Source: Pseudorhodobacter turbinis
GTDB taxonomy: Bacteria; Pseudomonadota; Alphaproteobacteria; Rhodobacterales; Rhodobacteraceae
DNA: 64,000 bases
Assembly (NCBI RefSeq): GCF_005234135.1
Contig: NZ_CP039964.1
Coordinates: 744,001-808,000 of the forward strand
Direction: 5' to 3'
Shown in pieces: positions 29,357 through 38,691 of this stretch. Numbering within the stretch: position 1 is the stretch's first letter; each line of letters opens with the position of its first letter. Both the position numbers and the translations under genes were made by a program. The notes beneath the pieces are model-generated. The model worked only from the letters and a program-made list of their open reading frames with translations. It was not told the DNA's origin and ran no database searches.

Positions 29357-30216
29357 GCCTGTTCCCCCTGCCCGCGCATCGCGCGCGCCATTGTTGCGGC
29401 CTGCGCCAAAAGCCCGCTATCCAAAGCGCAATCATACCCCTCTGCGGCCAGATAGGCGGCCACCGACTCGGTCGCGACATTGCCTGCGGCACCGGGCGCA
29501 TAGGGGCAGCCACCAAGCCCGCCCACGGCCGCATCAAACACCCGCAAACCACGCGCCAAAGACGCGCCGATATTTTCCAGCGCGCGCCCGTTGGTGTCAT
29601 GGTAATGCCCCGCCAGCCGGTCGGGCGGCAATTCCTCCAGCACCGCCGCCAGCATGGCATCGATTGTGTTGGGGTTGCCTTGGCCGATGGTATCGCCAAG
29701 GCTGACCTCATGGCAGCCCATATCGCGCAGGGCCGCCACCACCCGCGCCACCGCAGCGGGGGCAACCGGCCCGTCAAAGGGGCAATCCGTGACACAGGAA
29801 ACATAGCCGCGCAGGGCGATCCCGTCCCGTTTCGCAGCCTCAGCCACGGGCGCAAAGCGTTCAAGGCTTTCGGCGATGGTCGCATTCAAATTGGCCTTAG
29901 AGAACCCCTCCGAGGCAGAAGCAAAGATCGCCACCTCATCCGCCCGCGCGGTACGAGCCGCCTCATAGCCCTTCATATTCGGGGTCAGCGCGCCGTAGAT
30001 CACCCCTGGCGCACGGGTGATCTGCGCCATCACCTCGGCGCTATCGGCCATTTGCGGCACCCATTTCGGGGATACGAAACTCGCCACCTCTATCCGACGA
30101 AAGCCTGCACGTGACAACAGATCAATCAGCGCGACCTTTTCGGCGGTCGGGATCAGCCGTGCTTCGTTTTGCAAACCGTCGCGCGGGCCAACCTCATAGA
30201 TCTCGACAGAACTCAT
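29353..30216 (-). CDS. liuE: Hydroxymethylglutaryl-CoA lyase
   Basis: Cleaves HMG-CoA to acetyl-CoA and acetoacetate, the last step of leucine degradation. It is a TIM-barrel enzyme (287 aa) with VGPRDGLQNE near the start (metal and catalytic Arg/Asp), SFVSPKWVPQMAD, and YVSCVTDCPFDG. The flexible catalytic Cys loop is GLGGCPYAPGAAGN. HMG-CoA lyase activity is also called MvaB. It overlaps both neighbours by 4 bases. Confidence 0.93.
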   Translation of the reverse strand: MSSVEIYEVGPRDGLQNEARLIPTAEKVALIDLLSRAGFRRIEVASFVSPKWVPQMADSAEVMAQITRAPGVIYGALTPNMKGYEAARTARADEVAIFASASEGFSKANLNATIAESLERFAPVAEAAKRDGIALRGYVSCVTDCPFDGPVAPAAVARVVAALRDMGCHEVSLGDTIGQGNPNTIDAMLAAVLEELPPDRLAGHYHDTNGRALENIGASLARGLRVFDAAVGGLGGCPYAPGAAGNVATESVAAYLAAEGYDCALDSGLLAQAATMARAMRGQGEQA

Positions 30217-32147
30217 GCCTCCTCCTCCAGCAAGATCAACGCAGCGCCGGCCTCAACCTGCGCGCCCTCGACGACCAGAACCTCGGCCACAACACCATCA
30301 CGCGCGGCAGTCAGGGTGTGTTCCATCTTCATCGCCTCCAACACGCAAAGCTTGTCGCCGGCTGTCACCGCTTGACCTGCGGTCACAAAGACCGACTTCA
30401 CCAAGCCCGGCATCGGTGACAAGGTCGCATTGCCCGAACCCGCGCCCTCCGCAGCCCGCACCAAAGGATCAACCGGCGTAAAGATAAAGGCAGCCTCGGG
30501 GGCGAATACCGTTACGGTAGCACCTGTTTTCTGTGCTGGGATCAAAGGCGCGCCGTCGATCCGCCACAGGCCCGCGCTGCGCGTGGCCAAATGTGCGGTG
30601 CCGTCCAGCGTGACACGGGCGGTATCGGGGCCAAGCGGCTCAATGGTCAGATCGAGCTGCGCGCCCTCATACAGCAACGCCACGCTGTGGCGCAAAGGCG
30701 CCCATTGGGTAAAGCCCGAAAGCGCATCCCCCGTCAGATCAGCGGCAACCAAAGCCGCCAGCGCCTTGATAGGACCAGTCGCGGCGGGGGCGGCAACCAG
30801 CGCCTCCAGATCACGCTCAATCAGGCCGGTATCGACATCGCCCTTGGCAAAGCCCGCATGGCGCGACAAGGCCCCCAGAAAGGCAAGGTTGGTGACAGAG
30901 CCCGCAACCTGCGTCTGGCCCAAGGCTCGTGAAAGCTGTGACAAGGCCACGGCGCGGGTCGGGCCGTGGACGATGATCTTGGCGATCATCGGGTCATACC
31001 ACGGGCTGATGCTGTCGCCTTGGCGCACGCCGCTATCGCTGCGGGCATTGGGCGGAAAGGCCAGATGGTCAAGCCTGCCTGTTGCGGGCAAAAACCCTGC
31101 GGGCACATCCTCGGCATAAAGGCGGGCCTCAAAGGCATGGCCGTTGATGGTCAGATCCTCTTGGCGCAGGGGCAGGCTCTCGCCGCTGGCCACGCGCAGT
31201 TGCCATTCCACCAGATCGACGCCGGTGATGGCCTCGGTCACGGGATGCTCAACCTGCAGACGTGTATTCATCTCCATGAACCAGAAACGATCGGCGCGCA
31301 GACCGTCGCTGGCGTCCACGATAAATTCAATCGTGCCGGCCCCTTTATAGCCGATCGCGCGCGCCGCCTTGACCGCCGCATCGCCCATCGCTTGGCGCAT
31401 ATCCTCGGGCATATCGGGGGCCGGTGCCTCCTCAATCACCTTCTGGTGGCGACGTTGGAGTGAGCAGTCGCGTTCGAACAAATGCACCGCATCGGTGCCA
31501 TCGCCAAAGACTTGCACCTCAATATGGCGCGGCTTTTCGACGTATTTTTCAATCAGAACGGCATCATTGCCAAAGGCGGTTGCGGCCTCTCCCTTGGCGC
31601 TGGCAAGAGCATCGGCGAACCCTTTGGGGTGATCGACCTTGCGCATCCCCTTGCCTCCGCCGCCCGCCACGGCCTTGATCAACACGGGATAGCTGATTTT
31701 ATCGGCCTCGGCCGCCAGAACGGCAGGGTCCTGATTTTCACCCAAATAGCCAGGAACCACGGGAACGCCCGCCGCCTCCATCAGCTTTTTGGCGGCATCC
31801 TTCAGGCCCATCGCGCGAATGGCCTTGGCCGAAGGGCCGATAAAGACCAATCCAGCCGCCTCAACCGCATCGACGAAATCGGGGTTTTCGGACAGGAACC
31901 CATAGCCCGGATGGATCGCCTGCGCGCCCGTATCCAAGGCGGCGGCAATGATGGCATCGCCGCGCAGATAGCTGTCGCGCGGGGCCGGCCCGCCGATATG
32001 CACGGCCTCATCGGCCTGGGCCACATGTTTGGCATGCCGGTCGGCATCGGAATAAACCGCAACCGTGGAAACCCCCAGCTTTTGCGCGGTTTCCATGATG
32101 CGGCAGGCGATTTCGCCGCGATTGGCGATCAGGATTTTATCAAACAT
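30213..32147 (-). CDS. liuD: Methylcrotonyl-CoA carboxylase biotin-carrying (alpha) subunit
   Basis: Carboxylates its own biotin with ATP and bicarbonate, then hands the carboxyl group to LiuB. It has the biotin carboxylase domain (FDKILIANRGEIACRI, AVAGGGGKGMRKV, FMEMNTRLQVEHPVTE) and a C-terminal biotinyl domain with EAMKMEH, where Lys607 is the biotin site. The start MFDKILIANRG at 32147 is preferred over ATG 32159. BirA for this modification is encoded downstream in the same strand run. It overlaps liuE by 4 bases. Confidence 0.93.
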   Translation of the reverse strand: MFDKILIANRGEIACRIMETAQKLGVSTVAVYSDADRHAKHVAQADEAVHIGGPAPRDSYLRGDAIIAAALDTGAQAIHPGYGFLSENPDFVDAVEAAGLVFIGPSAKAIRAMGLKDAAKKLMEAAGVPVVPGYLGENQDPAVLAAEADKISYPVLIKAVAGGGGKGMRKVDHPKGFADALASAKGEAATAFGNDAVLIEKYVEKPRHIEVQVFGDGTDAVHLFERDCSLQRRHQKVIEEAPAPDMPEDMRQAMGDAAVKAARAIGYKGAGTIEFIVDASDGLRADRFWFMEMNTRLQVEHPVTEAITGVDLVEWQLRVASGESLPLRQEDLTINGHAFEARLYAEDVPAGFLPATGRLDHLAFPPNARSDSGVRQGDSISPWYDPMIAKIIVHGPTRAVALSQLSRALGQTQVAGSVTNLAFLGALSRHAGFAKGDVDTGLIERDLEALVAAPAATGPIKALAALVAADLTGDALSGFTQWAPLRHSVALLYEGAQLDLTIEPLGPDTARVTLDGTAHLATRSAGLWRIDGAPLIPAQKTGATVTVFAPEAAFIFTPVDPLVRAAEGAGSGNATLSPMPGLVKSVFVTAGQAVTAGDKLCVLEAMKMEHTLTAARDGVVAEVLVVEGAQVEAGAALILLEEEA

Positions 32148-32176
32148 CTCTACGTCCATTTCTTGGGAGAGCGCCG

Positions 32177-32195
32177 GGGGCCAGCCCTTGGCCCC
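32177..32195. other. Intercistronic hairpin between liuB and liuD
   Basis: GGGGCCA and TGGCCCC form a 7-bp stem around GCCCT in the 75-base gap between the two genes. No T-run follows on the minus strand. Possibly an RNA-stability element; role inferred. Confidence 0.4.
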
Positions 32196-32222
32196 GCGGA
32201 ATGCTGTTGAACAATGGTCGGC

Positions 32223-33827
32223 CTACATGCGGAAGATGCCGAATTTGGTCGGCTCTATCGGGGCGTTCAGCGCGGCGGTCAGCGACAGCGACAGGATCTG
32301 ACGCGTCTTGCGCGGGTCGATGATCCCGTCATCCCAAAGCCGAGCCGAGGCATAAAGCGGGTGGGATTGTTCCTCAAACATGTCAATCGTGGGTTGTTTG
32401 AAGGCGGCTTCCTCGGCCTCGGACCACGTGCCGCCTGCGCGCTCGATCCCGTCACGTTTCACGGTTGCCAAGACACCCGCAGCTTGCGGGCCACCCATCA
32501 CCGAGATGCGCGAGTTTGGCCAAGTCCACAAAAAGCGCGGGGAATAGGCGCGACCGGCCATGCCGTAGTTACCCGCGCCAAAAGAGCCGCCGACCAACAT
32601 CGTCACCTTGGGCACATTGGTGGTGGCCACCGCCGTCACCAGCTTGGCGCCGTGGCGGGCGATGCCCTCATTCTCATATTTGCGGCCCACCATAAAGCCG
32701 GTGATATTTTGCAAAAAGACCAGCGGGATATTGCGCTGGCTGCACAGCTCTACAAAATGCGCGCCTTTGACGGCGGCCTCGGAAAACAGCACGCCGTTAT
32801 TGGCGATAATCCCCACAGGGCAACCGTTGATATGGGCGAACCCCGTGACCAGCGTTTCACCAAAGCGCGCCTTGAATTCATCAAAGCGGGAGCCATCCAC
32901 CACGCGGGCGATCAGCTCGCGGATGTCATAAGGGGTGCGCAGGTCGGCGGGGACAAGGCCAAGGATTTCCTCGGGGTCATAGGCCGGATCCTCGGCGGGC
33001 TGCCATTGCACCGAAGTGGGTAGAACCGCATTGAGGTTGCCAACCGCGCGCCGCGCAAGGGCCAGCGCATGGGCGTCATCCTCGGCCAGATAATCGGCCA
33101 CGCCGGACAGACGCGTATGGACATCGCCGCCGCCCAGATCCTCGGCGCTGACGACCTCGCCGGTGGCGGCCTTGACCAAGGGGGGGCCGGCCAGAAAGAT
33201 GGTGCCCTGTTCGCGCACGATAATCGTCACATCCGACATGGCAGGCACATAAGCCCCCCCCGCAGTGCAAGAGCCCATAACCACGGCAATCTGCGCAATG
33301 CCCTTGGCCGACATGCGGGCCTGATTGTAAAAGATGCGGCCAAAGTGATCGCGGTCGGGGAACACCTCATCCTGATTTGGCAGGTTGGCACCACCCGAAT
33401 CCACCAGATAGACGCAGGGCAGATGGTTTTCCTCAGCGATTTCCTGGGCGCGCAGGTGTTTTTTCACCGTCATCGGGTAATAGGTGCCGCCCTTTACGGT
33501 GGCATCATTACAGACCACCATCACATCGCGGCCCATCACCCGACCAATGCCGGCAATCACACCAGCACCCGGTGCGGCCCCACCATAAAGCCCATGCGCC
33601 GCCGTGGCCCCGATTTCCAGAAACGGCGATCCCGGATCAAGCAGGTTGGCCACCCGTTCACGCGGCGGCATTTTCCCGCGCCCGATATGGCGGGCCATGG
33701 ATTTCTCACCGCCGCCCGCCGCGGCCATTTGCGCCGCTTGTGCAACGGTTTCCAACATCTCAAGATGCGCCGCACGGTTGCTTTTGGCAGCATCGGTATT
33801 GGGCAGAAAGGAGGAGTTCAATTTCAT
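32223..33827 (-). CDS. liuB: Methylcrotonyl-CoA carboxylase carboxyltransferase (beta) subunit
   Basis: Transfers the carboxyl group to 3-methylcrotonyl-CoA in leucine breakdown (534 aa). Two crotonase-like carboxyltransferase halves are visible: the N-terminal [25 protein letters not shown] and [24 protein letters not shown], and the C-terminal [18 protein letters not shown] with [11 protein letters not shown]. These are the standard methylcrotonyl form, unlike propionyl carboxylase. It is the first gene of the liuB-D-E-C run and starts behind a GGATTTAAAAG leader. Confidence 0.95.
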   Translation of the reverse strand: MKLNSSFLPNTDAAKSNRAAHLEMLETVAQAAQMAAAGGGEKSMARHIGRGKMPPRERVANLLDPGSPFLEIGATAAHGLYGGAAPGAGVIAGIGRVMGRDVMVVCNDATVKGGTYYPMTVKKHLRAQEIAEENHLPCVYLVDSGGANLPNQDEVFPDRDHFGRIFYNQARMSAKGIAQIAVVMGSCTAGGAYVPAMSDVTIIVREQGTIFLAGPPLVKAATGEVVSAEDLGGGDVHTRLSGVADYLAEDDAHALALARRAVGNLNAVLPTSVQWQPAEDPAYDPEEILGLVPADLRTPYDIRELIARVVDGSRFDEFKARFGETLVTGFAHINGCPVGIIANNGVLFSEAAVKGAHFVELCSQRNIPLVFLQNITGFMVGRKYENEGIARHGAKLVTAVATTNVPKVTMLVGGSFGAGNYGMAGRAYSPRFLWTWPNSRISVMGGPQAAGVLATVKRDGIERAGGTWSEAEEAAFKQPTIDMFEEQSHPLYASARLWDDGIIDPRKTRQILSLSLTAALNAPIEPTKFGIFRM

Positions 33828-33936
33828 CTTTTAAATCCTGTCAAACTTCATCTGAGCGGCGGAACGTGGGACGGCTGTTTTTATGCAACATCAATGCATT
33901 ATGCGCCATATTGTCGCAGAAATCCACAAGGTAGGC

Positions 33937-33950
33937 TTGATCCAGATCAA
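33937..33950 (+). promoter_or_regulatory. FNR/FnrL-type box upstream of ompW
   Basis: TTGATCCAGATCAA is an exact match to the consensus TTGAT-N4-ATCAA bound by the oxygen-sensing regulator FNR. It is centred 66 bases before the ompW ATG. ompW is a known FNR target in enterobacteria, so regulation by low oxygen is probable. A TACATG or GACATG at about 33967-33977 may be the -10. Confidence 0.75.
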
Positions 33951-34008
33951 GGCTTGCAAGCGCGGCTACATGACATGGTCGCCCGGCATACAAACAGAGA
34001 GAATCCCT

Positions 34009-34608
34009 ATGAAAACCCTCGCCATAGCCTTCCTGACCACTGCGGCGCTTGCTGCCCCTGCCTTTGCCCAATCCCAAGGCGATATGACGCTTGGGTTTGG
34101 TATCGGCTATGTGGAGCCGAAATCCGACAATGGCACGCTTGCGGGCGGTGCGACCACGATTGACGGCAATGCGCGCCCCACGGTGACATTTGAATATTTC
34201 GTCCGTGACAACCTCGGCATCGAGGTTCTGGCCGCCCTGCCCTTCAAGCATGACATCAACATCGGTGGCAGCAAGATCGGCACGACCAAGCATCTGCCGC
34301 CAACCGTTTCCTTGAACTACCACTTCCCCACAGGTGGCGCGTTCAAACCCTTCGCCGGTGTTGGCATCAACTACACCACCTTCTTTGAGGACCGCACCGA
34401 TCTGGGTGGTGGCGAGCTGAAGATCGACGACAGCTGGGGCCTTGCTGCCCATGTTGGCGTTGATTACGCCCTGAGCGAGAAAGCCGCCTTGCGGATGGAT
34501 CTGCGCTACATCGACATCGACAGCGATGTCTATCTTGACGGTGCCAAGATCGGTGAGGTCAATATCGACCCCGTGGTCTTTGGCGTATCCTACGTCATGA
34601 AGTTCTGA
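34009..34608 (+). CDS. ompW: OmpW family outer-membrane protein
   Basis: An eight-stranded beta-barrel that lets small hydrophobic molecules cross the outer membrane. It has a signal peptide (MKTLAIAFLTTAALAAPAFA) followed by GDMTLGFGIGYVEPKSDNG. The signature Y/F-pattern ends with the C-terminal VFGVSYVMKF, the usual outer-membrane insertion signal. The 199-residue length is normal. The start has AGAGAGAAT upstream. It divides the liu cluster, lying between liuB and liuA on the opposite strand, and carries an FNR box. Confidence 0.9.
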   Translation: MKTLAIAFLTTAALAAPAFAQSQGDMTLGFGIGYVEPKSDNGTLAGGATTIDGNARPTVTFEYFVRDNLGIEVLAALPFKHDINIGGSKIGTTKHLPPTVSLNYHFPTGGAFKPFAGVGINYTTFFEDRTDLGGGELKIDDSWGLAAHVGVDYALSEKAALRMDLRYIDIDSDVYLDGAKIGEVNIDPVVFGVSYVMKF

Positions 34609-34633
34609 TCCCTTAACCGGCAGAGCAGACATG

Positions 34634-34665
34634 AAAGGCTGTGGGCGATGCCCGCAGCCTTTTTT
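34634..34665 (+). terminator. Rho-independent terminator of ompW
   Basis: AAAGGCTGTGGGC, loop GAT, GCCCGCAGCC (one G-T pair), then six T. It sits 26 bases after the ompW stop and before the convergent liuA stop. Confidence 0.85.
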
Positions 34666-34688
34666 CATGGCGCATTTCTGACGCAGGC

Positions 34689-35846
34689 TCATTTGCCCAG
34701 CAACTCACGCCCGATCAACATGCGGCGGATTTCCGAGGTGCCGGCCCCAATCTCCATCAGCTTGGCATCGCGGAACAAGCGACTGACCACGCTATCACCA
34801 AGGTACCCTGCCCCGCCAAGCGCTTGGACGGCCTGATGCGCCTGCACCATCGCCTGTTCTGACGCATAAAGCACGCAAGCCGCGGCATCCTGACGAGTGA
34901 CCTGACCACGATCACAGGCGCGCGCCACCTCATAGGTATAGGCACGGGCCGAATTCATCGCCGTATACATGTCGGCAACCTTGCCTTGCATCAGCTGAAA
35001 ATTCCCGATCGGCTGGCCGAATTGTTCCCGCGTTTGCAAGTATGGGATCACCTCATCCAGACAGGCCGCCATAATGCCCGTGCCAATGCCCGACAGCACC
35101 ACACGTTCATAATCAAGCCCCGACATCAACACGCGTACGCCCTTGCCCTCGGTCCCCAGCACGTTTTCAAACGGCACCTCGACATTGTCAAAGATAAGCT
35201 CGGCCGTGTTCGACCCGCGCATCCCCAGCTTGTCGAAATGCGGGCTGGTGGAAAAGCCCTTCATCGTCTTTTCCACGATAAAGGCCGTCATACCGCGGCT
35301 GCCCGCCTCAGGGTCGGTCTTGGCATAGACCACAAGCGTATCAGCATCCGGACCGTTTGTGATCCAGTATTTATTGCCGTTCAGAAGGTAATAATCGTCC
35401 TTCTTCTCGGCGCGCAGCTTCATCGAGACCACATCCGATCCCGCCCCCGCCTCCGACATTGCAAGCGCGCCGACATGGGTGCCCGCGATCAGCCCCGGCA
35501 GGTATTTCGCCTTTTGCGCCGCCGTGCCGTTCAGCTTGATCTGGTTCACACAAAGGTTGGAATGCGCGCCATAAGACAGGCTGACAGAGGCAGAAGCCCG
35601 CGCGATTTCCTCGGTGGCAATCACATGGGCAAGGTAGCTCATGCCTGCGCCGCCATCCTCTTCTGGCACGGTGATGCCCAACAGGCCCAGCTCCCCCATC
35701 TCGGTCCAAAGCTCGGCCGGAAAGATGTTGTCGGCGTCGACCTGCGTGGCCATCGGCTTCACCCGTTCCTGCGCCCAGCGGCGCACCATATCTTGCAGCG
35801 CCGAAATATCTTCTCCCAGATCGAACCGCATAGAGCCCATGAACAT
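34689..35846 (-). CDS. liuA: Isovaleryl-CoA dehydrogenase
   Basis: Oxidises isovaleryl-CoA to 3-methylcrotonyl-CoA with FAD, the entry to the liu pathway. It is an acyl-CoA dehydrogenase (385 aa) with [32 protein letters not shown], and [16 protein letters not shown], where the Glu is at the position of the catalytic base in isovaleryl enzymes. The C-terminal [32 protein letters not shown] is standard. Start ATG 35846 has GGAGG seven bases upstream; an ATG at 35840 is possible. It is split from liuB-D-E-C by ompW. Confidence 0.95.
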   Translation of the reverse strand: MFMGSMRFDLGEDISALQDMVRRWAQERVKPMATQVDADNIFPAELWTEMGELGLLGITVPEEDGGAGMSYLAHVIATEEIARASASVSLSYGAHSNLCVNQIKLNGTAAQKAKYLPGLIAGTHVGALAMSEAGAGSDVVSMKLRAEKKDDYYLLNGNKYWITNGPDADTLVVYAKTDPEAGSRGMTAFIVEKTMKGFSTSPHFDKLGMRGSNTAELIFDNVEVPFENVLGTEGKGVRVLMSGLDYERVVLSGIGTGIMAACLDEVIPYLQTREQFGQPIGNFQLMQGKVADMYTAMNSARAYTYEVARACDRGQVTRQDAAACVLYASEQAMVQAHQAVQALGGAGYLGDSVVSRLFRDAKLMEIGAGTSEIRRMLIGRELLGK

Positions 35847-35856
35847 GTCGTATCCT

Positions 35857-35892
35857 CCCCCATGAATTGAACATCCGTTCAATTCATGGGGG
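35857..35892. promoter_or_regulatory. liuA: 16-bp-arm palindromic operator at the liuA start site
   Basis: Left arm CCCCCATGAATTGAAC (35857-35872), 4-base centre ATCC, right arm GTTCAATTCATGGGGG (35877-35892); all 16 pairs match. It overlaps the predicted -10 and is centred at 35874-35875, very near the expected transcription start of liuA. The liuA ribosome site lies just outside. A repressor of TetR or MerR type (as in LiuR/LiuQ regulation) would fit, but no such gene is in this window. Confidence 0.6.
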
Positions 35893-35911
35893 CAGGTATG
35901 ATTCGTGTCAA
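35883..35911 (-). promoter_or_regulatory. Sigma70-type promoter of liuA
   Basis: On the minus strand a perfect TTGACA at 35911-35906, 17 bases, then CATGAA at 35888-35883. Initiation would be near 35876, 30 bases before the liuA ATG. The -10 is weak and lies inside the palindrome. Confidence 0.45.
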
Positions 35912-35994
35912 GAAAAACCGTGAACCTATGCTTTGGGTTGACACTGTCGGGGCCATGGGCCACCGCTTATGTGCAACGACAAAAGGGGCCGATC

Positions 35995-36825
35995 ATGCAA
36001 ACCAGAACCAAAGTGACCGCCGGAAATGTTGAGTTCAGCAATGCGGACCCCGTGGCCTTTATCCTTGGCCCCTGCCAGATGGAAAGCCGCGATCATGCGC
36101 TGGAAATGGCCGCCGCGATTGATGAGATTACCCGCGCCGTTGGTGTAAAGGCGGTGTTCAAAGCCTCTTATGACAAGGCCAACCGCACCAGCCTTTCAGG
36201 AACACGCGGCATCGGTATGGCCCGCGCGATGGAGGTTTTCGCCGAGGTCAAGGAACGCTTCGGCATGCCGGTTCTGACCGATGTGCATGATGCCACCCAT
36301 TGCGCGCCCGCCGCCGAGGTTTGCGATATCTTGCAAATCCCCGCGTTCTTGTGCCGTCAAACCGATCTGTTGATTGCCGCCGCCAAGACAGGCCGGATCA
36401 TCAATGTGAAAAAGGGGCAGTTTCTGGCCCCTTGGGATATGGTCAATGTCGTGGCCAAGCTGACCGGATCGGGCAATGACAATGTGATGTTGACCGAACG
36501 TGGTGCCAGCTTTGGCTATAACACTTTGGTCAGCGATTTCCGCAGCTTGCCTATTATGGCACAGACCGGCGCGCCGGTGATCTTTGACGCGACCCATTCG
36601 GTGCAACAACCCGGCGGGCTTGGCGGGTCATCAGGGGGGCAACGCGAATTTGTGCCGGTTCTGGCGCGCGCCGCGGTGGCGGTCGGTGTTGCGGGTGTTT
36701 TCATTGAAACCCATGAAGCCCCCGACACCGCACCATCGGACGGGCCGAATATGGTGCCGTTGGACCAGCTTGCAGGACTTTTGAGCAGCCTCAAGGCAAT
36801 CGATGCCCTGATCAAAGCCAGCTAG
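35995..36825 (+). CDS. kdsA: 3-deoxy-8-phosphooctulonate synthase
   Basis: Joins arabinose 5-phosphate and PEP to make KDO 8-phosphate for lipopolysaccharide (276 aa). Motifs FILGPCQMESRDHA, KASYDKANRTS, CRQTDLLIAAAKTGR, NVKKGQF and ATHSVQQPGGLG are complete. Cys27 in GPCQMES marks the metal-dependent class; E. coli KdsA has Asn here. ATG 35995 has AAAAGGGGCC upstream. It converges on ggt. Other lipopolysaccharide genes are not next to it here. Confidence 0.95.
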   Translation: MQTRTKVTAGNVEFSNADPVAFILGPCQMESRDHALEMAAAIDEITRAVGVKAVFKASYDKANRTSLSGTRGIGMARAMEVFAEVKERFGMPVLTDVHDATHCAPAAEVCDILQIPAFLCRQTDLLIAAAKTGRIINVKKGQFLAPWDMVNVVAKLTGSGNDNVMLTERGASFGYNTLVSDFRSLPIMAQTGAPVIFDATHSVQQPGGLGGSSGGQREFVPVLARAAVAVGVAGVFIETHEAPDTAPSDGPNMVPLDQLAGLLSSLKAIDALIKAS

Positions 36826-36829
36826 GGAA

Positions 36830-36860
36830 TTGGCGGGCGGGGCCATTGCCCGCCCGCCAA
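36830..36860. terminator. Strong hairpin between convergent kdsA and ggt
   Basis: TTGGCGGGCGGG (36830-36841) and CCCGCCCGCCAA (36849-36860) pair over 12 bp around a 7-base loop, in the 40-base gap between two convergent genes. There is no T-run, so it may act with Rho or as a decay barrier. Confidence 0.6.
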
Positions 36861-36865
36861 CCATA

Positions 36866-38596
36866 TCAGTAACCGCGCGCGGCTGAACTCGTCTGCCGTG
36901 TATCGGCCCCGCCCAGCAACAAGCCGTTCGCTTCATCGACAACGATGGATTGCGCCGAGCCCATGGTCGACATCACCTCGACGACATGGCCCTTGGCCTC
37001 AAGTGCGGCAATCGTATCGGCGCTCAGGCCTTCCTCGACACGCAGAACCTCGGGCATCCACTGGTGGTGAATGCGCGGGGCAACGGTTGCCTCGGCCACA
37101 TTCATGCCGTGATCAATCACGTTCATGATCATCTGGATCACGGTCGTGATGATGCGCGACCCGCCCGGGCTGCCGGTCACCATGAACACCTTGCCGTCTT
37201 TCATCACCAAGGTCGGGCTCATCGAGGACAAAGGCCGTTTTCCCGGCTCAACCGCGTTGGCATCGCCACCGATCAAACCATAAGCGTTCATCACGCCCGG
37301 CTTGGCGGCAAAGTCGTCCATCTCGTTGTTCATCAAGACGCCGGTGCCATCGGCAACCATGCCCGACCCATAGGAAAAGTTGATCGTATAGGTGTTGGAA
37401 ACCGCATTCCCGTCTTTATCCACAATGGAAAAATGCGTGGTCTGATCGCTCTCGTAAGGTGCCAGATCGGCCGGTTTGATATCCTCCGAAGGTGTCGCAC
37501 GGCTCAGGGAAATGCCCTTGCGGATATCGGCGGCATAATCCTTGGACATCAACTCTGCTTGCGGCACATCATAGAAATCCGGATCGCCCAGATACTCGGA
37601 CCGGTCGGCATAGGCGCGCTTCATCGCCTCGGCCATCAGATGAATCGTATCCGAAGAGTTATGCCCCAACCATCCGATGGGATATTCCTCTAGTGTGTTG
37701 AGGATCTGCACAATATGGATCCCGCCGGATGAAGGCGGCGGCATGGAAACAATCTCATACCCGCGGTAGGTGCCGCTAACCGGATCGCGGCTCAGCGCCT
37801 TATAGCCTGCCATATCCTCCATCGTGATGCGCCCGCCCGAGGCTTGGACCGCATCGACGATATGCTGCGCGGTTTCGCCTTTGTAAAAGCCGTCCGGCCC
37901 CGCGTCGGCAATCCGCTGAAGCGTTGCGGCCAGATCGGATTGGATCAACCTGTCGCCCGGCTCAAAGAACGCGCCGCCTTCCTTATAAAAAATCGCCTCG
38001 GAGGAGGGCCATTTTTTCAACCGGCTTTCTAGCCCTTTGAGGCTGTCGGCCAGATCGGCAGTGACAACGATCCCGTCGCGCGCAAGACCGATGGCCGGTT
38101 GCAGCACTTCGGACAGGCTCATGGTCCCGTATTGATCAAGCACCATCTGCATGCCCGCAACGGTTCCGGGCACGCCGGTCGCAAGGCCGGTAAAGCGCGA
38201 TTTCTCACTATCGGCATCGCCTGCATCATCTAGGAACATATCGCGATCGGCGCTCATCGGGGCCATTTCGCGGTAATCAATCGCTTTGGTTTCGCCGGTT
38301 TCGGCGTCATGCACCATCATGAAACCACCGCCGCCAAGATTACCCGCACGCGGCAGGGTCACGGCCAGCGCAAAGGCCACGGCAACACCCGCATCGGCCG
38401 CGTTACCGCCCGCCTTCAGGATATCACGACCGACCTCAGCGGCGATTTCCTCTTGTGCGACGACCATGCCATTCTGGGCCCAAGCCGGGTGAATACGGTC
38501 CATTCCGCTGTAAATCGCGGCCTCTTGTGCCATGCCGACCATCGGGGTCAGCACCAACGCGCCGCTCACGGCAACTGCAAGTGTTCGCTTCATCAA
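36866..38596 (-). CDS. ggt: Gamma-glutamyltransferase
   Basis: Periplasmic Ntn-hydrolase that cuts the gamma-glutamyl bond of glutathione and related peptides (576 aa before cleavage). It has a signal peptide (MMKRTLAVAVSGALVLTPMV, then GMAQEA). The self-cleavage site is the QTTHFSIVDKDGNAVSNTYT segment, where Thr386 should become the nucleophile of the small subunit. GNLGGGGFMMVHD and PPPSSGGIHIVQ and the closing MTVTGSPGG-like MVTGSPGGSRIITT are present. The ribosome site is GGGAGGGAGA. It lies beside a dipeptide importer and a sulfur module, which fits glutathione use. Confidence 0.94.
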   Translation of the reverse strand: MMKRTLAVAVSGALVLTPMVGMAQEAAIYSGMDRIHPAWAQNGMVVAQEEIAAEVGRDILKAGGNAADAGVAVAFALAVTLPRAGNLGGGGFMMVHDAETGETKAIDYREMAPMSADRDMFLDDAGDADSEKSRFTGLATGVPGTVAGMQMVLDQYGTMSLSEVLQPAIGLARDGIVVTADLADSLKGLESRLKKWPSSEAIFYKEGGAFFEPGDRLIQSDLAATLQRIADAGPDGFYKGETAQHIVDAVQASGGRITMEDMAGYKALSRDPVSGTYRGYEIVSMPPPSSGGIHIVQILNTLEEYPIGWLGHNSSDTIHLMAEAMKRAYADRSEYLGDPDFYDVPQAELMSKDYAADIRKGISLSRATPSEDIKPADLAPYESDQTTHFSIVDKDGNAVSNTYTINFSYGSGMVADGTGVLMNNEMDDFAAKPGVMNAYGLIGGDANAVEPGKRPLSSMSPTLVMKDGKVFMVTGSPGGSRIITTVIQMIMNVIDHGMNVAEATVAPRIHHQWMPEVLRVEEGLSADTIAALEAKGHVVEVMSTMGSAQSIVVDEANGLLLGGADTRQTSSAARGY

Positions 38597-38659
38597 AGTC
38601 TCCCTCCCGTAAATTACGTAAAGGAAGCTTAGCCAGCGTTAACCAAGACGGCAAGCCGC

Positions 38660-38688
38660 AAAGGGGGCGAGACTAACCCGCCCCCTTT
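38660..38688 (-). terminator. Terminator after the 54-residue sulfur-module gene
   Basis: AAAGGGGGCG (38660-38669) and CGCCCCCTTT (38679-38688) form a 10-bp stem around a 9-base loop, just past the stop at 38692. On the minus strand it ends in three T. Confidence 0.6.
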
Positions 38689-38691
38689 TGA

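Noticed and set aside
35938..35972. TTGACA as -35 for kdsA with TTATGT as -10
   Set aside because: The spacing is 23 bases, too long for sigma70; no other good -10 lies at 16-18 bases.
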